From Bacteroidales bacterium (GTDB lineage Bacteria; Bacteroidota; Bacteroidia; Bacteroidales; UBA10428): a DNA stretch of 6,486 bases. The stretch lies in contig JAFGOZ010000258.1 in the NCBI GenBank assembly GCA_016926235.1, positions 1-6,486 on the forward strand. Reading direction: 5' to 3'. The notes below the pieces were generated by a model. The model was not told the DNA's origin. It saw only the letters and a list, made by a program, of their open reading frames with translations, and did no database searches. This document shows positions 1-5,845 of the stretch, one piece after another. Positions within the stretch are counted from its first letter, which is position 1; every line of letters begins with the position of its first letter. The position numbers and the translations under genes were made by a program.

Positions 1-136
1 ACGTCACAGCTTACTTTTTAAACATGAGAACCGCTCTTTTCAGGTGGTCAGTTTGCTCCGGCGCGAGGTGGTCAATTTGCTCCGGCGCAGGGTGGTCAAT
101 TTGGACCGGCGTGAAGTGGTCAATTTCACCGGCTCA
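1..136. mobile_element. End of an insertion sequence, probably IS21 family (partial)
   Basis: The window opens inside the non-coding end of an insertion sequence whose transposase genes would lie to the left. The evidence is a block of four near-identical 24-base units (43-133), the kind of multiple terminal transposase-binding repeat known from IS21-family (istA/istB) elements. I place the tip at about base 136 because the sequence there reads CCGGCTCA; on the other strand this gives a 5'-TG end as in IS21 elements, and coding sense of the interrupted neighbour begins just beyond. No transposase coding sequence is visible in bases 1-42. The family call rests on repeat style and general resemblance, not on a search. 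Confidence 0.55.
43..133. repeat. Four tandem 24-base terminal repeat units of the insertion sequence
   Basis: Units begin at 43, 67, 91 and 115, exactly 24 bases apart. The core of unit 2 is GGTGGTCAATTTGCTCCGGC. Unit 1 has CAG for CAA, unit 3 has GGACCGG for GCTCCGG, and unit 4 starts AGTGG, lacks two bases of the core and ends at CACCGGC. The outermost unit is therefore the most diverged. In IS21-type elements such arrays are binding sites for the IstA transposase. The 24-base period also creates artificial open frames with an 8-residue repeat on the plus strand. Confidence 0.8.
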
Positions 137-275
137 TGCAATTCTTGTCAAAACCACCACACAATGCGCCAACAGAATCAACCATCAAAGAATATTCATC
201 TTCTGAGAAATCGTGGTTACCAATTAATGTTTTTTCGCTAAATACTTGTTCTATAAGTTGAATAATACTATTCAT
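126..275 (-). pseudogene. 5' remnant of an unidentified gene cut by the insertion sequence
   Basis: On the minus strand an ATG at 275, preceded by an AAGGAC ribosome-binding-like sequence, opens a frame of 49 residues starting MNSIIQLIEQVFSEKT. About 46 codons are native. The last residues (MSR) and the TGA stop at 128-126 come from the insertion sequence end, so the native protein was longer and its C-terminal part is lost or lies beyond the element. The reading has a natural mix of residues, with a GALCGGFDKNC segment just before the junction, but I do not recognise the family. A 14-codon frame (310-312 ATG to 268-270 stop, ending QGQNHE) overlaps the start by 8 bases and may be a coupled leader or the end of an upstream gene. 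Confidence 0.5.
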
Positions 276-378
276 GATTCTGTCCTTGTACGGTACGTTT
301 TACTATTGGCATTGTCGCTGTCTTTATGGGTTGCCCATTATCTATGTGTTTTAAACATAACCATCCTACAATCTACAC

Positions 379-594
379 CTAAAGGTAGGAATAAAAATAA
401 ACGAATATACCCATAATCTGGTGGGATGAAATTGAAGGATACTCATTGTCCACAACCCCACGTAAACTCTCAAGGCTCGGCGTATCTTCATCAACCAAGG
501 CTAATGCTACAGCCGTTATCTTCGACCTGGACGTCTTTGAATGGATAATCTGACTGGTATTTCCTTGCATGAAGCTTATATATTTTGATTCCAA
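379..594 (-). CDS. Doubtful small ORF of unknown function
   Basis: The frame is 71 residues from TTG at 594, or 63 from an internal ATG at 570. An in-frame TAA sits two codons upstream of the TTG, so it is not the tail of a longer frame. The middle (ITAVALALVDEDTPSLESLR) reads like real protein, but there is no clear ribosome-binding site, motif or signal peptide. The end is aromatic (FVYFYSYL). It lies on the same strand as the cut gene at 126-275, about 100 bases away, and diverges from the gene at 732. It could be a short real gene, a decayed fragment or chance. Confidence 0.25.
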   Translation of the reverse strand: MESKYISFMQGNTSQIIHSKTSRSKITAVALALVDEDTPSLESLRGVVDNEYPSISSHQIMGIFVYFYSYL

Positions 595-640
595 ACTTTA
601 ACGAAGCGAGGTGAGTGAAGTGCCGTGATAATTTAACATA

Positions 641-650
641 TGTATATACA
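641..650. promoter_or_regulatory. TGTATATACA palindrome, possible operator
   Basis: A perfect 10-base palindrome lies between the doubtful minus-strand ORF (start 594) and the plus-strand gene (start 732), just upstream of a candidate promoter. The same 10-mer is the centre of the longer palindrome in both copies of the dispersed repeat (1502-1511 and 5049-5058). It could be a regulator site, or an AT-rich coincidence. The sequence around it does not align convincingly with the two repeats. Confidence 0.2.
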
Positions 651-667
651 CAATTATTCATTTTAAT

Positions 668-699
668 CTTGGCGGTGTACTTAATGCATGGTTACTTTG
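668..699 (+). promoter_or_regulatory. Candidate Bacteroidota promoter for the gene at 732
   Basis: CTTG at 668-671 (3 of 4 to the -33 TTTG) is followed by 20 bases and TTACTTTG at 692-699 (one mismatch to TAnnTTTG). Transcription would start near 706, leaving a leader of about 26 bases. Such partial matches are frequent in AT-rich DNA; spacing and position are the main support. Confidence 0.3.
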
Positions 700-731
700 C
701 GATTTTAAAAACTAAAGTAAGAGTATGAATA

Positions 732-1292
732 ATGAGCTTGACTAAACAATTCCCAGAGATAGAATCATTTTTTATGAAAGGTAAAATTTCTAAATCAGAC
801 CTAACAGAGTTGATGCGTGGATTAGGAAAGAAATATCCAGATTTTACAATTCGCAATTCTGCAAAAACTTTAATAAAGCTCGAACTTGAAAAAATTGATT
901 TACAAAAAGTAGCAGATTTTGAAGCTAAAAAGTCAAAGAATAAAATAAATAAGGAATCATCTAAACCCCAAGAATCAACCATTCTACCGCTTCAAATCGG
1001 GCGCTTGAGTAAAAAACTTGAATGGAGCACAAAATATTTCCAACGAATTTTGAGAATTAAAAATATCATCAAAAATGAAAATGACTTGCTTTCTCCTGAA
1101 GAACTTTCATCAATTATGCCGATGATTAATGACAGACTCCAATGGATTATTAAAAAACAAGAAGTAGAAAGAAATCTTAAAAAGCCATTTGGTAGAAAAT
1201 CAAATGAACAGGTAAGCAATAGCGGAAATAGCGTTTATGGTGAATTAAAAAAATTTGGTCCTGGGAAGCTAATCTATATTAGATCCAAATAA
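732..1292 (+). CDS. Lysine-rich hypothetical protein, 186 residues
   Basis: I do not recognise this protein. It has no signal peptide or membrane segment, so it is probably cytoplasmic. It is strongly basic and mostly helical by composition: a first helical region (about 1-63), a charged low-complexity linker (about 64-82, rich in K, N, E and S), a second helical region (about 84-150, including LEWSTKYFQRILRIKNIIK) and a basic tail ending KFGPGKLIYIRSK. That composition would suit a nucleic-acid-binding or adaptor role, but this is inference only. ATG at 732 is chosen because the ATG at 725 closes after six codons. A candidate promoter ends at 699. No convincing terminator follows, only a weak TCCAC/GTGGA hairpin near 1320. 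It stands alone, with no partner gene on its strand nearby. Confidence 0.65.
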   Translation: MSLTKQFPEIESFFMKGKISKSDLTELMRGLGKKYPDFTIRNSAKTLIKLELEKIDLQKVADFEAKKSKNKINKESSKPQESTILPLQIGRLSKKLEWSTKYFQRILRIKNIIKNENDLLSPEELSSIMPMINDRLQWIIKKQEVERNLKKPFGRKSNEQVSNSGNSVYGELKKFGPGKLIYIRSK

Positions 1293-1474
1293 AATTTCCA
1301 ATCTGATTTTAGAAAGCTCCACTATTTGTGGACTAAATGATTCTGGGAAAGATAATGTTAAGAATTTTGTGTCAATGAATTGGTAGCTGTATTGTGAACC
1401 ACAACCGGTCTGGAATCAGTTTTTCATAGCTATTCCCCATAGAATTGTCAACCTCTGCCGACCCTTCTCACAAG

Positions 1475-1667
1475 CATGCAATATACTGTCAATCAATAAA
1501 ATGTATATACATTTTTTCTTGTCTCTGATTGAGTTTGTACTAATATTCTCCGTTGTTGCTCTATTTTAAGCGTTTTCAGCGACTTTCGTTGTTCAGTGGT
1601 GACAATCACTGGAGCTTAATGAATGGGGCTTAGAGGGATTAAAATGGACTCGGAGAGGTTGCAGGAG
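1475..1667. repeat. Dispersed intergenic repeat, copy A
   Basis: This block matches 5022-5213 in the same orientation. By hand alignment the first 39 bases agree at 38 positions and the next 70, without gaps, at 52. A weaker middle follows, then the last 42 bases agree at 30. The total offset changes by only one base. The best-conserved part holds the perfect palindrome AATGTATATACATT (1500-1513). The block may form a small hairpin (CAGTG 1594-1598 with CACTG 1607-1611); another candidate lies just past the end (ATCTG 1669-1673 with CAGAT 1687-1691). No terminal inverted repeats or target duplications are obvious. It may be a decayed mobile element, a non-coding RNA or a regulatory repeat; function unknown. 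Confidence 0.7.
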
Positions 1668-1694
1668 AATCTGCTTCCTTCGGATTCAGATGGC

Positions 1695-1814
1695 TTATGT
1701 CCACAAGACAGGATCCGTTGATATTAAAAAGAGGTTACCAATTTTTACTGCCAGGACATTTGCAACACAATGACCGGCTTCGTGGAAAGCGAAATAATCA
1801 AGTTTTTCTCTCAT
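1695..1814 (-). pseudogene. N-terminal remnant of a HEAGH (M41-like) zinc metalloprotease gene
   Basis: On the minus strand an ATG at 1814 opens a 39-residue frame containing FHEAGHCVANVLAVKIG, with HEAGH at residues 11-15. HExxH is the zinc-binding and catalytic motif of many metalloproteases, and HEAGH followed by a small hydrophobic helix is typical of FtsH-type (M41) domains and their stand-alone relatives. The frame stops at 1697-1695, far short of any functional protease: the third zinc ligand and the rest of the domain are missing. The end falls 28 bases from copy A of the dispersed repeat, so loss of the 3' part may be linked to that repeat. An in-frame TAA two codons before the ATG makes 1814 the only start. 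A full-length small protein cannot be excluded but is unlikely. Confidence 0.5.
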
Positions 1815-2208
1815 GGGTTAAAATCTTTATTTTCCGCAATAACATTATAAATATATATGAATACAGTAAGCATTTTGTATTGCACAATTTACAATTGAAT
1901 CTTAATAATGCTTTGTATATTTATAAAAATTAAGCCTTTTGTTAGTTGAAGCCTGAATCATATTGGTCAAAGAGTGGCTTCTATTGGTTTTTATAATAAT
2001 AAAATTATAATTCTAATAATTTTATTACAACAAAATGATAATGTTGCTATTACATATAGTTTAATGTTGAAAATGCAGAATTTTCTTTGGATGACTAATT
2101 ACGTAAATATTTTGACAAATTGAGTTTAAAAGGTGACGGATATATCTGTAATTGTTTAATAATAAAAGACATGATTGCTATTTTTGAAAAAATAAAATAA
2201 TATAAATT
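1815..2208. other. Very AT-rich spacer with one strong AT stem-loop
   Basis: I see no convincing gene here. The clearest feature is a perfect 11-bp inverted repeat, TAATAAAATTA (1997-2007) with TAATTTTATTA (2017-2027), around a 9-base loop. Being all A-T it is weak as a terminator but could act in either direction. A 6-bp inverted repeat, GAAGCC/GGCTTC, spans 1948-1981. Near 2111 there is a TTGACA, but no -10 box at suitable spacing. The last 50 bases hold the candidate promoter of the protease gene. Confidence 0.5.
2155..2186 (+). promoter_or_regulatory. Candidate Bacteroidota promoter for the protease gene
   Basis: TATTTTTG at 2179-2186 fits TAnnTTTG at every fixed base. TTTA at 2155-2158, 20 bases upstream, matches the -33 TTTG in three of four bases. 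Transcription would start near 2193, giving a leader of about 16 bases. A weaker alternative is TATATCTG at 2141-2148 with ATTG at 2119-2122. Confidence 0.4.
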
Positions 2209-4692
2209 ATGAAATCTTATTTTGTAAATTTGTTTCTTTGTTTTATACTCCTAGTCCTTTCTTTTACTTTCAATTCTTGCCGGAAAGATAAAAATCCTCC
2301 CAGCGTAACAACTTCTTCTATTACTGATATTACTCAATCTTCTGTGATTTCAGGAGGGAATATAATAAATGATGGTGGGGATGAAATAATCACACGTGGT
2401 GTATGTTGGGCTACAAATCCTGATCCAACAATTAATGATTTTATAACAAATGATGGCAATGGTACTGGCGAATTTTCAAGTTTAGTTACTGGTCTTTCAA
2501 ATGGGGCTACATATTATCTAAGGGCTTATGCTACAAATAGTTTTGGCACAGGATATGGAAATTCATTAACCTTTACAACAGTTAATCCCTCAACTGAATC
2601 CATATTTAAGCCAACAGGTGTAGTACCTGCGACCGAAGCGGAGCTACTAACCATACCAACAATTGAATCTTTAGATGAATCATTAATCCCATCATTTAAC
2701 GATTCAAAGGGAATTCCTTCGTCATATTTTATTAAAGTTCCTAGTCCTGAAGATCAAGGTAATCAAAATAGTTGTACTGCTTGGACAGTTGGATATGGTC
2801 TACTAGGATACCTCTTTAAAGTCTACGAGGGACATAATAATTACGAGGGACTTGAAAGAAATTTCTCTCCACATTACATATGGAATCAATTAAATTTAGG
2901 ACGGAATATTGGCTGCACAATGGTACAAGCGTTATGGCTTGTAAGTCAACAAGGGTGCTGCAAAACAACATATTTTCAATATCCAGCTGGTTTAAAAGAC
3001 CAACCTACTGATGCTGCAAAATTGAATGCTGCAAAATATAAAATTACTTCAGCATATAGGTTCCTTTCAGTCAATATTGACAAAATGAAGTTTATCATTT
3101 CTAGGGGATATCCTTTGATGATATGTATAAATATAGATAAAGCTTTTCAAGCATACGATGGTAGTGTATTTGAAAAAAAACCAGACGGCAGATCAGTTTG
3201 GAATAAGTATTCTGGGCTTATACGTAATCCTTTAGATAAGCACTCTGTGCTAATTTGTGGCTATGATGATCATATAAATGCTTTTAAAGTTCTCAACAGT
3301 TGGGGAGGATGGGGAGAGGAGGGTTATTTTTATATAGATTATGATTTTATTAAAGATGCCGTAATTAGTATTCCTGTCATTGGTCCCGAGATTTATTTTG
3401 CACTTGTAAAAAGACCAATAGTGACAAAATGCCAAATAACTGACATAAGAAGTAACTCAGCTCAATGTGTCAGCGAAATATTAGAAGATTGGGAATTCCC
3501 AGTTACCCAAAAAGGGGTATGTTGGAGTTCGGCTAACACCGATCCAACAATTGAAGATAAATACACTTCGGATGGTGATGATATTGGATCTTTTACAAGT
3601 GTTATGAATAATTTGACGGCTAATACTTTATACTTTGTTAAGGCATATGCCATAAATAGCCAAGGAATCTCTTATGGTTTAGTAACAACATTTACTACCC
3701 CAAGAAGTCTTGTTGTGCCTACTGTGACGGTTAATTCAATTACCAATTATACACAAACAACAGCAACATGCGGTGGTAATGTAACTAACGCGGGAGGTGG
3801 AACTGTTACTGCAAAAGGTGTTTGCTGGAATACTTCCCAAAATCCGACAATCTCAAATTACCATACAACCGATGGAACCGGCTTAGGAAGCTTTTCAAGT
3901 AGCCTTACAGGATTAACCCCAGGGATGACCTATTATGTCCGTGCATATGCTACAAATAGTGTTGGTACTGGTTATAGTACCAATCAGGTAAGTTTTATAA
4001 CCCCTTCCAATAGTACTGGTGACATTTTCAATCCAAACCTAAGTTATGGATCTATAAATGACGTAGATGGTAATTCTTACAGAACCATACAGATAGGAAC
4101 ACAGACCTGGATGGCAGAGAACTTGAAAACTTCAAAATTAAATGATAATACTGCACTTCGATTTACTACATCAAACGCAGAGTGGGGTAGCACTACCACG
4201 CCTGCTTATTGCTGGTACAATGATGACGTTTCGTATAAAGCAAACTATGGTGCGTTATATAACTGGTATGCTGTAAATACTGGAAGACTATGTCCAAACG
4301 GCTGGCATGTACCTTCAGATTCTGAATGGACTACTCTGGAAAATTATCTAATTACAAACGGATATAATTATGATGGGACCTCAAGTGGAAATAAAATAGC
4401 AAAGGCATTAGCTTCACAAGCAGAATGGTTTTCTTCAACTGCAGTAGGAACGCCGGGGAATACAGACTACCAAAATAAACGAAATGCTTCAGGATGGTCA
4501 GGTCTCCCCGGTGGCATACGTGATGGAGGCAGTGCAAGTAGAGATATAGGTCGATTTGGAAGATGGAAGAGTTCCACTGTATACAATACAAGTTACTATT
4601 GGATACGCCAGATTAGTAATGATGCTACGTATCTCCATAGAACCTACGGCAATAGGGCGACAGGTGATTATGTACGTTGCATAAGAGACTAA
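2209..4692 (+). CDS. Surface lipoprotein with papain-like (C1) protease, FN3-like repeats and C-terminal Fib_succ domain
   Basis: This 827-residue protein starts with a lipoprotein signal ending FTFNSC, so Cys24 would be lipidated and the protein anchored in the outer membrane. Domains in order: an FN3-like repeat (about 30-124, with RGVCW and TYYLRAYATNS); a C1 peptidase (about 165-400); two more FN3-like repeats (about 403-497 and 504-598, each with KGVCW and AYA-NS); and a Fibrobacter succinogenes major paralogous domain (about 616-827, with IGTQTWMAENL, GALYNWYAV, LCPNGWHVPSDSEW and final YVRCIRD). The protease looks active: Gln183 and Cys189 have the papain Gln19-Cys25 spacing (QGNQNSC), followed by His345 (KHSVLICGYDD) and Asn363 (LNSWGGWG). 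No usual inhibitory propeptide is seen; the first FN3-like repeat takes that place. The substrate is unknown; the flanking modules suggest binding to other proteins or to glycans. It is transcribed alone. ATG at 2209 directly precedes the signal peptide. Confidence 0.93.
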   Translation: MKSYFVNLFLCFILLVLSFTFNSCRKDKNPPSVTTSSITDITQSSVISGGNIINDGGDEIITRGVCWATNPDPTINDFITNDGNGTGEFSSLVTGLSNGATYYLRAYATNSFGTGYGNSLTFTTVNPSTESIFKPTGVVPATEAELLTIPTIESLDESLIPSFNDSKGIPSSYFIKVPSPEDQGNQNSCTAWTVGYGLLGYLFKVYEGHNNYEGLERNFSPHYIWNQLNLGRNIGCTMVQALWLVSQQGCCKTTYFQYPAGLKDQPTDAAKLNAAKYKITSAYRFLSVNIDKMKFIISRGYPLMICINIDKAFQAYDGSVFEKKPDGRSVWNKYSGLIRNPLDKHSVLICGYDDHINAFKVLNSWGGWGEEGYFYIDYDFIKDAVISIPVIGPEIYFALVKRPIVTKCQITDIRSNSAQCVSEILEDWEFPVTQKGVCWSSANTDPTIEDKYTSDGDDIGSFTSVMNNLTANTLYFVKAYAINSQGISYGLVTTFTTPRSLVVPTVTVNSITNYTQTTATCGGNVTNAGGGTVTAKGVCWNTSQNPTISNYHTTDGTGLGSFSSSLTGLTPGMTYYVRAYATNSVGTGYSTNQVSFITPSNSTGDIFNPNLSYGSINDVDGNSYRTIQIGTQTWMAENLKTSKLNDNTALRFTTSNAEWGSTTTPAYCWYNDDVSYKANYGALYNWYAVNTGRLCPNGWHVPSDSEWTTLENYLITNGYNYDGTSSGNKIAKALASQAEWFSSTAVGTPGNTDYQNKRNASGWSGLPGGIRDGGSASRDIGRFGRWKSSTVYNTSYYWIRQISNDATYLHRTYGNRATGDYVRCIRD

Positions 4693-4840
4693 CGTGAACC
4701 CTAACCGCGCAGAGCGAAAGGCGCACACAATTTATCTTTGTGCTTAAAATTATAACTTGTGTTATCATTCATAGAGGGCTTTGTAATTCCTATGTTAAAA
4801 TATTTGCTCAACTAATATAATTTCCCGAAATTTGATACTG
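4693..4840. other. 3' spacer of the protease gene
   Basis: I see no gene here. Two weak hairpins lie just after the stop (GCGC 4707-4710 with GCGC 4721-4724; CACAA 4726-4730 with TTGTG 4738-4742), neither followed by a T run. Termination of the protease transcript is better explained by the structures at 4841-4938 or 4951-4975. Confidence 0.4.
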
Positions 4841-4938
4841 GCGACATCTCCTATCTTGTTAAGCCGTACTTTTAATTAAGTAGGTTTGAATGCAGCGAGA
4901 CATTTATTCCACAAATAAATCAGGAGATGTCGCTTTTT
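4841..4938 (+). ncRNA. Candidate structured RNA: three-way junction with terminator-like T run
   Basis: GCGACATCTCCT (4841-4852) pairs perfectly with AGGAGATGTCGC (4922-4933) and is followed at once by TTTTT (4934-4938). Two hairpins fit inside. One pairs 4861-4871 with 4878-4887: AAGCC and TACTT with a bulged G, against AAGTA and GGTTT, including one G-U pair. The other is ATTTATT (4902-4908) with AATAAAT (4914-4920) around CCACA. The T run follows only on the plus strand, so the RNA, if made, is read rightward. It may be the protease gene's 3' end and terminator, an independent small RNA, or a roughly 93-base mobile element with 12-bp terminal inverted repeats. No reverse transcriptase or Cas gene is near to explain it. 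Confidence 0.45.
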
Positions 4939-4950
4939 AATATTATTACC

Positions 4951-4975
4951 AGCCATCGGATCGGAGGCTTTTTTA
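4951..4975 (+). terminator. Short terminator-like hairpin
   Basis: AGCC (4951-4954) pairs with GGCT (4966-4969). After an A-A mismatch, TCG pairs with CGG (one G-U pair) around GAT, and a run of T's follows from 4969. It lies 12 bases after the T run of the structured element and could be a second terminator for the same transcript. Confidence 0.4.
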
Positions 4976-5021
4976 TTACAGCAACAACGGTAGCCTAAGG
5001 TTTATCATTATCCAGCTTCAT

Positions 5022-5213
5022 CATGCAATATACTGTCAATCAATATAATGTATATACATTATCTCTCACCTCAGAATGAGTCTACTCTAATATTCTTGGT
5101 TGTTACTCTGTTTTACGCGTTCTCGGCGACGTACATTACCCCGTAGTGTAATTGCTGGGTCTTAACTAGCAGGGCTTAGAAAGCTTCAAACTAGTTCGGA
5201 GAGGCATCAGGAG
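5022..5213. repeat. Dispersed intergenic repeat, copy B
   Basis: This is the second copy of the repeat at 1475-1667, in the same orientation and shifted by 3,547 bases, narrowing to 3,546 at the far end. It carries the palindrome AATGTATATACATT at 5047-5060. Shared blocks near the far end are GGGCTTAGA (5172-5180) and TCGGAGAGG (5196-5204). Local pairing (ATTAC 5135-5139 with GTAAT 5148-5152) does not fall at the same place as the hairpin in copy A, so a conserved RNA fold is not shown. It lies upstream of the lipoprotein gene, with about 100 bases before that gene's candidate promoter. Confidence 0.7.
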
Positions 5214-5309
5214 TTTTTACCGCTTTCGTATCCCAGGGGCTTTTTTATGCTCCCATCAACACTGCTTCACCTGAACTAATTCTCAGGTACTATAAGTAGT
5301 TAAAATAAA

Positions 5310-5341
5310 TTTGACTTCAGCTCCATTATATTGTATCTTTA
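5310..5341 (+). promoter_or_regulatory. Candidate Bacteroidota promoter for the lipoprotein gene
   Basis: TTTG at 5310-5313 is an exact -33 element. After 20 bases comes TATCTTTA at 5334-5341, one base from TAnnTTTG. Transcription would start near 5348, which excludes a translation start at 5331 and supports the TTG at 5376. Confidence 0.45.
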
Positions 5342-5375
5342 TTGTGGTTTAGCTTCATTTCTAAACACATTGACT

Positions 5376-5828
5376 TTGAAAAAGTATTCGCAGTTTTCAG
5401 AAAGCCTGTCTGCACTTATGACTTTTATTCTGCTGCTGCAACTTACCGGCTGTTACAGTAACAGGGTCATATCATCATCTGACCTTGTCCTTCCTTATTA
5501 TGAGAAGTATTCGTATGTTATCCGTACCCCGGATTCAAAATATTTGCTTAATAATGCATCAATATCGTCTGATACGCTCTATGGCAGGATTATTAAGATA
5601 GAGTCCGGCATTGCAGGGAATAAAGTCCGTTTATATCTATCAGCTGATTCACTGCTAAAAGTCAATACTTTTAGTCTTGTTGCAATACCGCTTAACAATA
5701 TTGCTAAGACAGTGGATGTGAAATTTTCAACACTTAAGACTATTGTATATGGTGCCATAATTGTCCCTGTTGCTATCGGACTCGTAGCAATATTATACGT
5801 TTTATTTTTTGATACTTCTTTGGCTTAA
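5376..5828 (+). CDS. Small hypothetical lipoprotein with C-terminal membrane segment
   Basis: From a TTG at 5376 the protein has 150 residues and begins MKKYSQ, giving a proper lipoprotein signal: Lys-Lys, a hydrophobic stretch and the lipobox LTGC with Cys26 as the lipidated residue. The frame is open back to 5331, but that start lies inside the candidate promoter. The ATG at 5418 would leave a signal peptide without its positive end. After the Cys, about 90 polar residues contain a strand-like SSDTLYGRIIKIES segment and a VAIPLNNIAKTVDVKFS segment. A membrane helix follows at about 122-145. Similar small lipoproteins, a beta-rich domain before a hydrophobic tail, occur in Bacteroidota as uncharacterised proteins; this is from general knowledge. 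No function can be given. It stands alone and ends in a hairpin that overlaps its stop codon. Confidence 0.7.
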   Translation: MKKYSQFSESLSALMTFILLLQLTGCYSNRVISSSDLVLPYYEKYSYVIRTPDSKYLLNNASISSDTLYGRIIKIESGIAGNKVRLYLSADSLLKVNTFSLVAIPLNNIAKTVDVKFSTLKTIVYGAIIVPVAIGLVAILYVLFFDTSLA

Positions 5829-5845
5829 TCCTGGTGGTCAGGATT
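5827..5845 (+). terminator. Hairpin at the lipoprotein stop codon
   Basis: AATCCTG (5827-5833) pairs with CAGGATT (5839-5845) around GTGGT. It begins within the TAA stop codon. Only a short ATTT stretch follows, so it would be a weak intrinsic terminator or an mRNA 3'-end stabiliser. Confidence 0.4.

Noticed and set aside
43..133. Possible CRISPR-like array
   Set aside because: The four units are contiguous at exactly 24 bases with no spacers, and the last unit is degenerate. The pattern fits insertion sequence terminal repeats.
24..241. Two overlapping plus-strand open frames of 60-65 codons
   Set aside because: They are produced by the 24-base terminal repeats, which encode an 8-residue period (RWSICSGA type), and then run antisense to the truncated minus-strand gene.
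631..710. Third copy of the dispersed repeat
   Set aside because: It shares the TGTATATACA core and an ATTTTAA at the same distance, but a base-by-base comparison of the first part between them shows little better than chance agreement.
692..1219. Minus-strand open frames of 96 and 75 codons
   Set aside because: They are antisense shadows of the plus-strand gene at 732-1292, and their residues follow its AT-rich codons (long F, S, L runs).
1697..1933. Plus-strand open frame of 78 codons
   Set aside because: It lies antisense to the HEAGH frame, has no ribosome-binding site, and its end is AT-rich low-complexity residues (I, N, Y, L).
3250..4728. Minus-strand open frames within the protease gene
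   Set aside because: They are shadows of a long gene with clear domain motifs in the plus frame.
4841..4938. Retron msr-msd or tracrRNA
   Set aside because: The closing stem resembles a retron a1/a2 pairing, but there is no reverse transcriptase and no Cas gene or CRISPR repeat in the window.
1475..5213. Integron attC sites separating gene cassettes
   Set aside because: Single genes alternate with two related blocks, but I found no GTTRRRY/RYYYAAC core sites at the block ends and no integrase.
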